Source of the DNA: an uncultured Lachnospiraceae bacterium
GTDB lineage: Bacteria; Bacillota; Clostridia; Lachnospirales; Lachnospiraceae
Reading direction: 5' to 3'
Length of the DNA: 64,000 bases
NCBI GenBank assembly: GCA_910588955.1
Contig: CAJURQ010000008.1
Coordinates: 1-64,000 of the forward strand
A model generated the notes under the pieces. The model had not been told where the DNA came from, did no database searches, and worked only from the letters and a program-made list of their open reading frames with translations. The translations under genes were made by a program, and so were the position numbers. Positions 32,107 to 41,677 of this stretch are shown here, piece by piece; position 1 is the stretch's first letter, and every line of letters starts with the position of its first letter.

Positions 32107-32979
32107 ATGGCAGGACTGTTATCGGGATTAGAGCAGTTTGGACTGAGTAATCTGGAAAGTATGGATCTCTATGAGACACAGAAAAAGCCGGAAGAGGGAG
32201 GCGGAGAAGGTGGTCAGGCGGCTGCGCATGTTGTGCAGGAGCAGGATTTCCTCTTTGATAAATCTTTTACCTGTCCGCTCTGCGACAGAGAATTTAAAGC
32301 GAGAACCGTTAAGATTGGTAAAGCGAAGCTTGCGGGAAGCGATCTGGATCTTCGTCCAAGATACGAGCAGATTGATCTTTTGAAGTATGATGTGATTATG
32401 TGCCCGTCCTGCGGCTACGCGTCACTGAGCAGATTTTTTAAATACCTGACTTCCCCCCAGGCGAAGAACATCCAGAAGGCGATTTCTGCGAACTTTAAGC
32501 CGCAGAAGGAGACGTCGGAGACTTATACCTATGACGAGGCTCTGGAGCGCTATAAGATGGCGCTGGCAAATGCGATTGTCAAGCAGACAAAAGCGAGCGA
32601 GAAGGCTTATATTTGTCTGAAGACAGCATGGCTTCTCAGAGGGCAGGCGGAGCATCTGGATCCGGCGGAAGAAGGCTACGAGGAGAAAAAGAAACAGTGC
32701 CAGGCGGAGGAGGACGAATTTTTGAGAAATGCGCTGGAAGGATTTCTGGCGGCGAGACAGACCGAGAGTTTCCCGATGTGCGGCATGGATGAGCCAACGG
32801 TGGATTTCCTGATCTCCGTGACGGCAATGCGCTTTGAGCAGTATGATGTGGCGAGCCGCCTGATCACAGGGCTTATTACGTCAAAGACCGCGAACCCCCG
32901 CATGAAGGATAAGGCGAGGGATGTGAAGGAAATGATTATGAAAAAAATTAAGGAAAAGAATGCCGCGACCAGAAAATAA
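32107..32979 (+). CDS. DUF2225 family protein
   Basis: The 290-aa soluble protein has a zinc-ribbon pair FTCPLCDREF and IMCPSCGYAS (about 55-105) followed by helical repeats of TPR-like character (DEALERYKMALANAIVKQ). DUF2225 proteins are widespread in Clostridia and uncharacterised. GGGGAGG lies upstream of the ATG; a strong terminator follows. Confidence 0.9.
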   Translation: MAGLLSGLEQFGLSNLESMDLYETQKKPEEGGGEGGQAAAHVVQEQDFLFDKSFTCPLCDREFKARTVKIGKAKLAGSDLDLRPRYEQIDLLKYDVIMCPSCGYASLSRFFKYLTSPQAKNIQKAISANFKPQKETSETYTYDEALERYKMALANAIVKQTKASEKAYICLKTAWLLRGQAEHLDPAEEGYEEKKKQCQAEEDEFLRNALEGFLAARQTESFPMCGMDEPTVDFLISVTAMRFEQYDVASRLITGLITSKTANPRMKDKARDVKEMIMKKIKEKNAATRK

Positions 32980-32991
32980 CGGCGGGAATAA

Positions 32992-33022
32992 AAAAGTCCG
33001 GTACATATCGTATCGGACTTTT
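32992..33022 (+). terminator. Terminator after the DUF2225 gene
   Basis: AAAAGTCCG (32992-33000) pairs with CGGACTTTT (33014-33022); usable on both strands and lies before the convergent TetR gene. Confidence 0.85.
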
Positions 33023-33092
33023 ATTATGTGCACGCTTCATATGGAAGTTTGCTGTTTCACAGTTGTTTCGCTCTTTTATTGCCTTACTGCTA

Positions 33093-33695
33093 TCAGCGGT
33101 AGGAAAGCGCTTTTAACATATTCAGATAGGCACAGCTCTCCTCGTAAAGCATGTCGGGATGGAAGGAGGAATCCTGAAAACGGGCATCCATCAGTCCGTC
33201 CAGGGTATAGGTTATCATCTGATCCAGCTTTTCATAATCCACTTCGCTCTTAAACAGGGAACGATTGCTCTGGTTTTTCAGCACAGCCTGCATATCACTA
33301 AGTACATTTTTCTGGCGTTCGATCGCCATGAGCGCCTCGCTCACATCCTCAAAACGGCAGCGGTCAAGGAACTGCTGCATATAAGGATAGTTCTTGAGCA
33401 CTTGCATCTTGGCGTATTCCATCTGGCGGCGGATCTCAAAGTAATCCCGCTCTGTGGATGAAACGCCGCCGGTCAGTTCCAGTTTCATAAAACGCACGCT
33501 GTAGTCGTATAAAAAACTATAAAGTCCGAGCTTACTCCCGAAATAGTGAAACAAGAGCCCCTTACTAATCCCGGCTTCCCCTACGATATCGTCCGTGCTG
33601 GCATGTTTATAGCCGCCTATGGAAAAGACTTTTAAAGCGGCATTTATCATGCGATCCTGCTTTTCTTTTTTCAGATCAAAAAATTTCTCGTTCAT
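33093..33695 (-). CDS. TetR/AcrR family transcriptional regulator
   Basis: The 200-aa protein has the TetR helix-turn-helix at about 12-57 (MINAALKVFSIGGYKHAST, DIVGEAGISKGLLFHYFGSK) and a variable helical ligand domain. ATG 33695 follows GGGGAGAAC; a longer frame to 33863 is implausible because the family begins here. Upstream is a small palindrome likely to be its operator. Its target may be the divergent acidic membrane protein or itself; no transporter is adjacent. Confidence 0.88.
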   Translation of the reverse strand: MNEKFFDLKKEKQDRMINAALKVFSIGGYKHASTDDIVGEAGISKGLLFHYFGSKLGLYSFLYDYSVRFMKLELTGGVSSTERDYFEIRRQMEYAKMQVLKNYPYMQQFLDRCRFEDVSEALMAIERQKNVLSDMQAVLKNQSNRSLFKSEVDYEKLDQMITYTLDGLMDARFQDSSFHPDMLYEESCAYLNMLKALSYR

Positions 33696-33718
33696 GTTCT
33701 CCCCAATTTCTACATAAA

Positions 33719-33735
33719 TTGACCTTTTCGGTCGA
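33719..33735. promoter_or_regulatory. Candidate TetR operator
   Basis: TTGACCTTTTCGGTCGAA-type palindrome with GACC (33721-33724) and GGTC (33730-33733) arms, 25 bp upstream of the regulator start codon. Confidence 0.4.
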
Positions 33736-33937
33736 ATATAACTATAGCACAACACCGCGAGGGATTCAATGTCCTGCGAAAAACTAGTTTTAAGAAAATT
33801 TTCACCTACAAGATGTTGTACCCCAAATGATATTTTCATAAAGTTTTCTCTTTTTTTATACATATTCTCTTTTCATTTTCACAAAATAGTATTAATATAA
33901 TGGTAATAGGATCTGATACGGTGAAAGGAGAACACTG

Positions 33938-34294
33938 ATGGCGAAAAAATTCGGTAAGTTATTGATGGTGACAGCGGCTCTTGGCGCCGTAGCGGGGGGT
34001 GCGTATTATTACCTGAAGGGCAGGGATGCACTGATGGACGACGATTTCGATGACGATGAGGATTTTGACAATTTCGACGACGATCTCGACGAGAGCGAGA
34101 CGGATCGCAACTACGTGGATCTCGATCTCGGAAAGACGGAGGAGAGCGGCGCGAAAGCGGATTTGAAAGAAGAGTTTAAGGAAGGCATTCAGGCGGCGAA
34201 AGCTGAGGTGACCGACAAGGTTGTCGGGGGCGTGAATAAAGTGGAAGAGTTCTTCGATGATGAAGATGAGCACAACGGTATGGACTCGATCTAG
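33938..34294 (+). CDS. Acidic single-pass membrane protein
   Basis: The 118-aa protein has an N-terminal membrane segment (KFGKLLMVTAALGAVAGGAY, 4-25), then a run rich in Asp (about 32-60), and an amphipathic helix EFKEGIQAAKAEVTDKVVGG resembling YtxH-type proteins. GAAAGGAG precedes the ATG; TATAAT-like sequence at about 33896-33901 may be its -10. A hairpin at 34334-34360 lies downstream. Role unknown; YtxH-like proteins are linked to stress. Confidence 0.75.
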   Translation: MAKKFGKLLMVTAALGAVAGGAYYYLKGRDALMDDDFDDDEDFDNFDDDLDESETDRNYVDLDLGKTEESGAKADLKEEFKEGIQAAKAEVTDKVVGGVNKVEEFFDDEDEHNGMDSI

Positions 34295-34333
34295 CGCGGG
34301 TTTGTGAATGGACAGTTTGATAACATATATACA

Positions 34334-34360
34334 GAGGCGGCTCCGGACAGGAACCGCCTC
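34334..34360 (+). terminator. Probable terminator after the acidic membrane protein
   Basis: GAGGCGG/CCGCCTC stem with inner TCC/GGA; followed only by ATTTA, so termination may be weak. Confidence 0.5.
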
Positions 34361-34455
34361 ATTTACGAGGTATCGCTTATAGGAATTTATCTGAATCCGG
34401 GAAATAGGGGATTTTGGCAGGCGGAGAAGGACAGCTGAGAGGAGGAAATCGGTTA

Positions 34456-34932
34456 ATGCTAAATGAGAGGATTCTGTACCACGGAAGCAAGGAAATAGTC
34501 GAGGTACCGGAGATAAGGGTTCAGAAGTATAATAAGGATTTTTATTTTGGATTTTATTGTACCGTTTATTTTGAACAGGCGAAACGCTGGGCAACAAGAT
34601 TTGACAAAATAGGATATGTAAGCGAATATCAATATATGCCGAATGAAATGTTAAAGGTAAAAAGTTTTCCAAATATGACGGAAGAATGGCTTGATTTTAT
34701 TGCGGCATGCAGAACAGGAAAACCGCATGATTATGACATAGTGGAAGGCCCTATGGCTAATGATACGATTTTTAATTACGTTCAAAACTTTGTTGACGGA
34801 AAAATCAGCAGAGAAGCATTTTGGAATTTGGCAAAGTTTAAGAAACCGACACATCAGATTAGTTTTCACACTGCAAGAGCATTGACGACATTGAAATTTT
34901 TGAAGGGAAGTGAAGTAAGGGATGAAGAATGA
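34456..34932 (+). CDS. DUF3990 protein, predicted ADP-ribosyltransferase-like toxin
   Basis: The 158-aa protein reads ILYHGSKEIVEVPEIR, FYFGFYCTVYFEQAKRWA and QISFHTARALTTLKF, the pattern of DUF3990, which belongs to the ADP-ribosyltransferase-like fold (HG, a Y/F in the second motif and a C-terminal Q-I-S-F segment). ATG 34456 has GAGGAGGAAA eight bases upstream. The 3' end overlaps the next gene by 11 bp, and that gene is DUF3791-like; this pair recurs in gut Firmicutes and behaves by layout like a toxin-antitoxin cassette. Toxicity is inferred. Confidence 0.78.
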   Translation: MLNERILYHGSKEIVEVPEIRVQKYNKDFYFGFYCTVYFEQAKRWATRFDKIGYVSEYQYMPNEMLKVKSFPNMTEEWLDFIAACRTGKPHDYDIVEGPMANDTIFNYVQNFVDGKISREAFWNLAKFKKPTHQISFHTARALTTLKFLKGSEVRDEE

Positions 34933-35365
34933 CAGTGCATTGTTTTATACCTGCAGTTTAATCGAATTTATTGGAAGACGACAGAAAATGAGAAGAGCTC
35001 TGGTAGTGGAGCATTTAGGAGAAGATACTTTAAAGCGTATATATAAATATGCGGATATATTTCACTGTGAACCGATAGAGAAAGTGGCAGATGATTTTAT
35101 CAGCAGATGTAACATACCAATGGATTCCTTTGATAATCTTGGAAAGTGCAGATATGAGATTCCTGATTATTGGTCGGTTGGCGAGATTTATGAACGGTTG
35201 ATTGAAGATATTTCTGAAAATTCAGAACGTGATATTATTGAGTGGTTGATGGAAGTGTATACATCATGGATTGATAGTGTGATATCGAATTATAATACGG
35301 ACTTTTATTACCAATCAAGAGAATATATTGTCGAATGTTACAGGGAAGGGAGAGTTTGTGCTTAG
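34922..35365 (+). CDS. DUF3791-like partner of the DUF3990 protein
   Basis: The 147-aa product starts MKNDSALFYTCSLIEFIGR and continues VVEHLGEDTLKRIYKYADIF, a DUF3791-type helical domain (about 1-65), followed by about 80 residues of helical sequence not usual in the 70-80-aa members (EIYERLIEDISENSERDIIE). The 11-bp overlap with the upstream gene couples their translation. By analogy with toxin-first cassettes it would be the neutralising partner; the extension could add a second function. Confidence 0.65.
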   Translation: MKNDSALFYTCSLIEFIGRRQKMRRALVVEHLGEDTLKRIYKYADIFHCEPIEKVADDFISRCNIPMDSFDNLGKCRYEIPDYWSVGEIYERLIEDISENSERDIIEWLMEVYTSWIDSVISNYNTDFYYQSREYIVECYREGRVCA

Positions 35366-35398
35366 GAACTAATTAACTTTGTGTGCGGGTAGAGAAGA

Positions 35399-35430
35399 AC
35401 AGCCGAGAGGAGACTCAAGGCTGTTTTTTT
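35399..35430 (+). terminator. Terminator after the DUF3990/DUF3791 pair
   Basis: ACAGCC (35399-35404) and GGCTGT (35419-35424) stem followed by TTTTTT (35425-35430). Confidence 0.8.
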
Positions 35431-35573
35431 GCGCGAATAAGCATCTCGAGTCTGCTTATTGCTGCGGTGTGTTCCTTGACAAAATCGCGTGGGGGGGGGA
35501 TAAGATGGAAAAGTGGAAGATTGCGGATCATTTAGTTATATATGAATTAGAAAGAAATGAGAGGGAAAAGAGA

Positions 35574-38500
35574 ATGTGGCAGACACGAAAAGTAGGAAAG
35601 ATAAGGCGCAGGCTGATGGCGGGGTTATTCTGCATCAGCCTGTTTGCGGCTGATGTGGCGGCTGTGATGCCCGTATGGGCGGCGGAGAACGCTGCAGCGG
35701 CGGAGCAGACACAAGCTCCTGTTGAAAGCGGGTCGGGGGAAACACAGGCTCTCGACGACGGAAATGGAGAAGGGGCAGCGGAAAATCCGGGTGGAGACAA
35801 TGATGAGGATAAAGTGACGAATCCCGGCGGCGAAGGTGGAGAAAACCAGACGCAGAATCCCGGGGACGGGAAGGATGAAGACAACGCGCAGAACCCGGAC
35901 GAGGGAAAAGACGGAGACGATGCGCAGAACCCCGACGAAGGAAAGGATGGGGATGATGCACAGAACCCGGACGAGGGAAAAGACGGGGACGATACGCAGA
36001 ACCCTGATGAGGAAAGCGCGGAATCGGCAGAGCCTGTAGAGCCGGAGAAGATTACGCAGCAGGAAAAAAATGTTTCCGTGGGGGAGACGAATGTCAAAAT
36101 GGCTGGCAGCGACGGCGTTTTCTATGATGATGTGCTCTATCTGTCGGCGAGAAATGTGATGGCGATGGATGAGAGACTGCAGGCGCGCTACCGCAGATTG
36201 TGCGATGAAATCGCTGCCGCTAAAAATAGTGGTGTGGAGATTGAAAACGCGGTGTTTGCGATGGATGCGGATGGGGGTCTTCATTGCTCCTATTCTGTTT
36301 CTATGCGTGGAATGGATGTAATATGCGCAGAGCTGGCTGACGGTTTGGAAGAGCCGTCGGTTCCGGATGGTGAAAACGGGGAGAAAGACATTCTGCCGCC
36401 TGTTACCGAATCGGAGAAAGCGGATGAGACGAGCCCTGACGGAGAAGAGAGCGAGTCGGAGAACAAGGATGACATAAGCTTTGAGGAGAACATAGAGAAG
36501 CTTTTCATGCCTGAGGCAGAGACCTTTGAAGTGGTCGAGCCAGTCAGACTTACGGATGTCGATCTGGGATATGGCGGGTATGAAGCGGGCGGTGTACAGG
36601 TTTATTCCCTTCTTCCGTCAGAAGACTATTTCAGGGATCAGCTGACAGATACTCAGAAAGTAATCTATGATGCGGCAAGGGATACCCTGACGAAAGGATC
36701 GAATCAGTTCAAGGTCACAGTGGAGAGCTATGCTGGGGGCTGGTGGGAGGACATAATGCGTGCGGTTTGCGCCCTGATGCTGGTTTATCCGGCGGAGACG
36801 GACTGGATGGATAACCCGGGGTTAGCTCATATAGACTCTGAGTCTACAGATTCGGTTGAAAAGGTTGTTATCACTTTTGACGTATCTGATTTTTACAGCA
36901 GTTCCTTGGAACAGCGGGCACGGGAAAAGGTGAAGGAGGTAGGGAAGCTTGCCGTGCAGTATGCGGTGAAAAACTATCCGCAGACGCCGGCATACGGGGT
37001 TGTCAGATATCTTGACCAGTGGGTTTGTGAAAACGGGTATTTTGATGACGAGAATGGAGGAGAGGATGCACATGACAAAATCATCGAAGGTGGTGACAAT
37101 GCGGATCCTGCGCTGCGGGAGGCATGGTATAACTGCCACACAGCGTATGGCATCCTTCTGGAAGGTTATGGTGTCTGTGAGGGCTACGCGAAGACGATGT
37201 CGAGACTGTTAGATGCGGTCGGTATTCCCAATCTGTTTATAACAGGGAATGTGCCCGAGGGCGGACACGCATGGAATTATGTGCGGATGCCAAACGGCAA
37301 GTGGTATCTGCTGGATTCGACATTTAATGACGAAAGCGGTCCTCCTTCGCATACGACGTCAACCAGAAAGTATCTTTTGGTGAAGAATAACGGGCGATAT
37401 GTGCCGGATGGAGATGTGTTGCTTGTGCTGGGAAGAAAAACCGATTTCACTTTTCCCACACTGGCGGACAGCAATTATAATCCCCAAGGAGAACCTTCCG
37501 ACTCTTGGGAGCGCATAGAAGTCACTAAGAAGAAGACCCTGTACGGCTGCGGGGAGACGATTGAGACGGATGACCTGACTGTTACATACTACGGGTCTGA
37601 CGGGAGCGTCAGGAAACTGCCTGCGTCAGACGGGCAGACGGACGGCTATACCACCAACGCAGCATCTCTCTCTACGGCACAGCCGGGGACACTGGATCTG
37701 GTGGTGACCTATGAGATGGACGGGAAGACGCTGACGGGGAAAGTCACGCTGACCGTGGCGCATATCCTGTCTGCCGAAAATACCACCGTCACCCTTTCGG
37801 CGGAAGAATATACCTACGACGGACGGCCCCAAATGCCTGTCCCGACAACGGTGTCCTATATGCAGAACGCGGCGGGCGGTGCGGGAGCCCCTGTTACGCT
37901 GGTGGAAGGAACGGACTATACCGTATCCTACATAAACAACATAAACGCATATGAGCCGCACGACGGTCGTGGAGGCGCGCCGGCGGTGGTCATCAAAGGT
38001 GTCGGGAACTATGGAGGCAGTGTCACGAAGACCTTTGTCATCAAAAAGGCGGCTGCGCCGCCTGCAGAGACAACAGAGGTCATCGGTTCGTGGTGCGAAC
38101 AGCCAAACCCGAACCGCACCATAGACCTGAAAGATTACTTTAAAGCCTGCGAGGAGTATCCACTTAATCATACGGTCACAGTAGTGGACGACCCGAAGGG
38201 CATCCTCATCGGAACATTTGAGATCCGGGAAGATGTCCTCATCTACGGTACACGTGCGGCGCAGGAGGGCGATACGGCATCTATAAAGCTCAGCGCGGTC
38301 TATCAAAATTATCAGGATGCGGAACTGATCGTAAAGATCACTATGGTGTCAAGGAATGCGGCGCTGATCTCCGGCATCACCATGCCCCGGAGCGTCCCGT
38401 ACAGCGGCGCGCCCGTCTCCTACAGAGGCACGGCGGTAGTGAAGGCAGAGGACGGCAGAGATATCACGGGACAGGTGACGCTTGACTACCGCTACAGCGG

Positions 38501-41500
38501 CACGATGGCGGATGGCACGGCTTACCCCGCACAGGACAGCGCGGCAGGACAGGAGAGCGGTACGACGGATGCGCCCGTAAATGCAGGGGACTATAAATTG
38601 ACTATATCAGTCAGTAACAATGCGGATTATGCGGGGAGCATAACATTTCCTTTTACCATCAGGAAGGCGGATGCAGCCGTACAGGCAGAGAATCTGTTCG
38701 TGCTGATGCAGGAGGACGGCGGCACGCTCCCTGTCGGAGCGGACGGCGTGGGGACGGACGGGAACGGAGCGTACTATGCTTTTGCGCATAAGACGACAGG
38801 GCTTATGAACGGCGACCCGCTGACGACAGAACCGTCCTATACCGTGACGGAGGATGAGGCAGGCACGAAGTCCGTTACCGCCATCGACCTGTCGAGAGCG
38901 GGGGAGTACTATATCCATCTGTCGGGTGCGGACGCGGGGATGAATTATAACCTTACATACAGGTACGGCGTCCTCACCGTGTCGGAGGAGCGGGTTGGCT
39001 ATACGGTCACCCTTGACGGCATGGGACACTGTGACGATTTCAGGAAGAACGGCATCAAGTCCGGCGCGCTTTTAGAGCTTTCGGAGAGCGAACGGACACC
39101 AACGCCCGAAGAGCAGGGCTGGGTATTCGCGGGCTGGTACAAGGATAAGAGCTTTGCCAAAGGGAAAGAGTGGAACTTCGATACGGACACGGTGCAGTCC
39201 GACCTGACCCTGTACGCCTGCTGGCTGACCGCGGCGGCGCAGGACGGAAACGGCTTAAAGCTGTGCGTGCAGGAAATCCCGGATCAGGTCTATACGGGAA
39301 GCGCGCAGAAGCCGGCGGTGACCGTATATGACAGCGACGGCACGACCCTGTTGAAATCCGGAAAAGATTATACGGTGAAATATGTCAACAATACAAATGC
39401 GGTGGCTCTGGATGAGAACGGTCTGCCGAAAGAGACGGGCGGCACCGCGAAGGTTGTAAATCCGGGGAAGGCAGATGAACAGCTCACGGATGTGACCGGA
39501 CATTTCACCAAAGACTGCCCTTATGTGGTCATTACGGGCAAGGGCAATTATACGGAGACGATTTACCGGAACTTCCTGATTCTGCCCGCACGGATTGACG
39601 CGGGGGACAAAGACGCGGCATCCGCGGGCGGCGCACAGACGGGAAACGCGCGGAATGCGGACAATACATCCCTCGCGGCGGGCTTTACCTTGAAATACAC
39701 GGATCAGCTTGTGGTGAATCAGACGAAGGAGCAGAAGCCCTTCGGCTCCATGAAATACAAGAAAGGGATGAAAGCGGGGACGGACTTCACCGTGACGCTC
39801 GGTGTGGCGCATGGAGAGGGAGCCTTTAACGCTGGGAAGAATCCCCTTGCCACAGACTGGAAGGCGGAGGGGACGCTGAATGCGGGGAAACAGTATACGC
39901 TGCCTGCGATTCCCAAGGGCTACAGCGGCGCCTTCACCCTGACAGTCACGGGGCAGGGCAACTATACAGGCACAGTCACACAGAAGCTGTATGTGTCCGA
40001 CAAGCAGAAGCTGATGAAGAATGCCACCATTACCCTTGGCAAAAACCAGAAGACATTTGTCTACACGGGGAAAGACGTGGAGCTGACGCCCGGATATTAT
40101 AACGCGGAGACAAAGAAATATCATAAAGTGACGGCATCCGGCACGGTAGACGCTGCGGCTGCGGAGAATCCCAACGATATGTTCCTTGTAAAAGCCGGGA
40201 AGAACGGAAAGACCGGCGGGGAAAGTCTGGTCTGGGGAAAGGACTACACCATCGACTACGCGGGCACAAACCGCGCGGCAGGCACGGCGACCATGACCCT
40301 TACGGGGATAAACGGGTACGTGGGCACGAAGAGCGTCACCTTCAAAATTACAGGCACAGCTTTCAACGCAAAGACAGTTGATGTGAAGGCATATGACAGC
40401 ACAAAGACATCCGATGCGCAGGCTGACGCCTTCCGTGCCTCCATGCCCTATACCGGAAAGGCAGTGACCCAGAATAAGGTCATGCTGACGACGAAGGTAA
40501 CGAAGCAGAATCCGGAAGCAAAGGCGCTCACCTACGGCGAGCATTACACCATCAGCTACAAGAACAATGTGAAAAAAGGAACTGTCACCATGACTTTCAC
40601 GGCAAAACCGGCGTCGGGTTATAGCGGCAGCTTTAAGAAGACTTATAAGATTACGCCGCAGAACTTGTCGAAGGAGAAACTGGCAATAGTGTCACAAAAT
40701 GGTGCCGGACAGACGCAGGGCGGGAACGCGGTGAAAGCAGCTTATAGTAAGAACGGAGCGAAACTTTCCTTCATCATTACGAACGAAGCAGGGACGGCAC
40801 TTCGGGAAGGTGTGGATTACACCGTGAAATATAAGAACAACAGTGCAGTGACCACGGCACAGACGGCGGAAAATAAAAAGCCCCTTATGACTGTTACAGG
40901 CAAGGGGAACTATGCGGGGAAGGTGGAAGTGCCCTTTGCGGTCGTGCAGGAATACCTTGCGGGCGCCCTCGACAGAGGAACTGTGACGGTATCGTGCGCG
41001 CAGGTGCAGAAGAAGAACGGCATGAAGTTTAAGGACTTCAAGTTTAAGCTTGTGGAGGGAAAGAAAGCGCTCAGTGCAGGTGAGACGAAGGATTATGTCA
41101 TCGACGAGACGGGCTGCACCCCACAGATTATCCAAGCCTACGCGGACGCGATGGCAGCCGGAACGGCGCTGCCGCAGGAGCCTGTGGTGAAGGTGACGGG
41201 AAAGAACGGTTACGCCGGGGGAGCGGACGTAGAAATCCCGCTCGGAAAATACATTTACGCCGACAAGCTGACCTCGGCAAATCTGTATGTGATTGTGTCG
41301 GAAGGAGCCGGACAGAGCGTCTATACAGGCGGACAGGTCACGCCGGATGTGGCGGTGTATTACGGAGAGAAAAGTGCGGTCAGCGCGGCGAAGAATGATA
41401 AGGAGAAGGACGAGACAAAACTGACCGCGGCGTCCGGTAAGTATAAGCTGAAGAAGCTGACAGGCGCAGCAGGAGAGTCGGCAGCCGACTATACCGTAAG

Positions 41501-41618
41501 CTACGGTGCGAACATCGCGTCAGGGAAAAACAAAGGCAGCGTGACAGTCACCGGGGCGGGGAAGTACGGCGGCAGCGTGACGGTGAAGTTTATGATTGGG
41601 AAGAAACCGATTTATTAA
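35574..41618 (+). CDS. Giant secreted transglutaminase-like surface protein
   Basis: About 2,014 aa. Signal peptide (1-38, ending PVWA), acidic Asn/Asp repeats (about 95-145), a transglutaminase-like domain (about 490-590) with Cys in GYGVCEGYA, His in GGHAWNYV and Asp in LLDSTFND, then about ten Ig-like/MBG-type modules (DYTVSYINNINA, GKGNYTETI, GTVTMTFTAKP) and one InlB-type B-repeat (GWVFAGWYKDKSFAKGK). No LPXTG or membrane anchor at the C-terminus (ends KKPIY), so it is released or held by another means. ATG 35574 gives the best signal peptide; ATG 35504, after a G-rich run, is possible. Confidence 0.85.
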   Translation: MWQTRKVGKIRRRLMAGLFCISLFAADVAAVMPVWAAENAAAAEQTQAPVESGSGETQALDDGNGEGAAENPGGDNDEDKVTNPGGEGGENQTQNPGDGKDEDNAQNPDEGKDGDDAQNPDEGKDGDDAQNPDEGKDGDDTQNPDEESAESAEPVEPEKITQQEKNVSVGETNVKMAGSDGVFYDDVLYLSARNVMAMDERLQARYRRLCDEIAAAKNSGVEIENAVFAMDADGGLHCSYSVSMRGMDVICAELADGLEEPSVPDGENGEKDILPPVTESEKADETSPDGEESESENKDDISFEENIEKLFMPEAETFEVVEPVRLTDVDLGYGGYEAGGVQVYSLLPSEDYFRDQLTDTQKVIYDAARDTLTKGSNQFKVTVESYAGGWWEDIMRAVCALMLVYPAETDWMDNPGLAHIDSESTDSVEKVVITFDVSDFYSSSLEQRAREKVKEVGKLAVQYAVKNYPQTPAYGVVRYLDQWVCENGYFDDENGGEDAHDKIIEGGDNADPALREAWYNCHTAYGILLEGYGVCEGYAKTMSRLLDAVGIPNLFITGNVPEGGHAWNYVRMPNGKWYLLDSTFNDESGPPSHTTSTRKYLLVKNNGRYVPDGDVLLVLGRKTDFTFPTLADSNYNPQGEPSDSWERIEVTKKKTLYGCGETIETDDLTVTYYGSDGSVRKLPASDGQTDGYTTNAASLSTAQPGTLDLVVTYEMDGKTLTGKVTLTVAHILSAENTTVTLSAEEYTYDGRPQMPVPTTVSYMQNAAGGAGAPVTLVEGTDYTVSYINNINAYEPHDGRGGAPAVVIKGVGNYGGSVTKTFVIKKAAAPPAETTEVIGSWCEQPNPNRTIDLKDYFKACEEYPLNHTVTVVDDPKGILIGTFEIREDVLIYGTRAAQEGDTASIKLSAVYQNYQDAELIVKITMVSRNAALISGITMPRSVPYSGAPVSYRGTAVVKAEDGRDITGQVTLDYRYSGTMADGTAYPAQDSAAGQESGTTDAPVNAGDYKLTISVSNNADYAGSITFPFTIRKADAAVQAENLFVLMQEDGGTLPVGADGVGTDGNGAYYAFAHKTTGLMNGDPLTTEPSYTVTEDEAGTKSVTAIDLSRAGEYYIHLSGADAGMNYNLTYRYGVLTVSEERVGYTVTLDGMGHCDDFRKNGIKSGALLELSESERTPTPEEQGWVFAGWYKDKSFAKGKEWNFDTDTVQSDLTLYACWLTAAAQDGNGLKLCVQEIPDQVYTGSAQKPAVTVYDSDGTTLLKSGKDYTVKYVNNTNAVALDENGLPKETGGTAKVVNPGKADEQLTDVTGHFTKDCPYVVITGKGNYTETIYRNFLILPARIDAGDKDAASAGGAQTGNARNADNTSLAAGFTLKYTDQLVVNQTKEQKPFGSMKYKKGMKAGTDFTVTLGVAHGEGAFNAGKNPLATDWKAEGTLNAGKQYTLPAIPKGYSGAFTLTVTGQGNYTGTVTQKLYVSDKQKLMKNATITLGKNQKTFVYTGKDVELTPGYYNAETKKYHKVTASGTVDAAAAENPNDMFLVKAGKNGKTGGESLVWGKDYTIDYAGTNRAAGTATMTLTGINGYVGTKSVTFKITGTAFNAKTVDVKAYDSTKTSDAQADAFRASMPYTGKAVTQNKVMLTTKVTKQNPEAKALTYGEHYTISYKNNVKKGTVTMTFTAKPASGYSGSFKKTYKITPQNLSKEKLAIVSQNGAGQTQGGNAVKAAYSKNGAKLSFIITNEAGTALREGVDYTVKYKNNSAVTTAQTAENKKPLMTVTGKGNYAGKVEVPFAVVQEYLAGALDRGTVTVSCAQVQKKNGMKFKDFKFKLVEGKKALSAGETKDYVIDETGCTPQIIQAYADAMAAGTALPQEPVVKVTGKNGYAGGADVEIPLGKYIYADKLTSANLYVIVSEGAGQSVYTGGQVTPDVAVYYGEKSAVSAAKNDKEKDETKLTAASGKYKLKKLTGAAGESAADYTVSYGANIASGKNKGSVTVTGAGKYGGSVTVKFMIGKKPIY
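35886..35993 (+). repeat. 36-bp tandem repeats in the giant surface protein gene
   Basis: Three in-frame units of 36 bp encode AQNPDEGKDGDD; degenerate units flank them on both sides (QTQNPGDGKDEDN before, TQNPDEESAES after). Likely length-variable linker. Confidence 0.8.
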
Positions 41619-41636
41619 TAGAAAAGCGGACATAAA

Positions 41637-41668
41637 TCAGGAGCATCTTTTGAAGGGATGCTCCTGAC
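41637..41668 (-). terminator. Hairpin between the giant protein gene and the DUF6062 gene
   Basis: CAGGAGCATC/GATGCTCCTG stem between the two convergent genes; on the minus strand it is followed by ATTTATG, on the plus strand by no T-run. Confidence 0.5.
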
Positions 41669-41677
41669 TGTCTACCT

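Noticed and set aside
35886..35993. CRISPR array
   Set aside because: The regularly spaced units are in-frame coding repeats for AQNPDEGKDGDD without spacers. No CRISPR array or cas gene is visible in the window.
39255..40544. 429-codon open frame on the minus strand inside the giant surface protein gene
   Set aside because: It is antisense to well-defined Ig-like modules, shows no protein family pattern and has no ribosome site; long antisense frames are expected in GC-rich repetitive genes.
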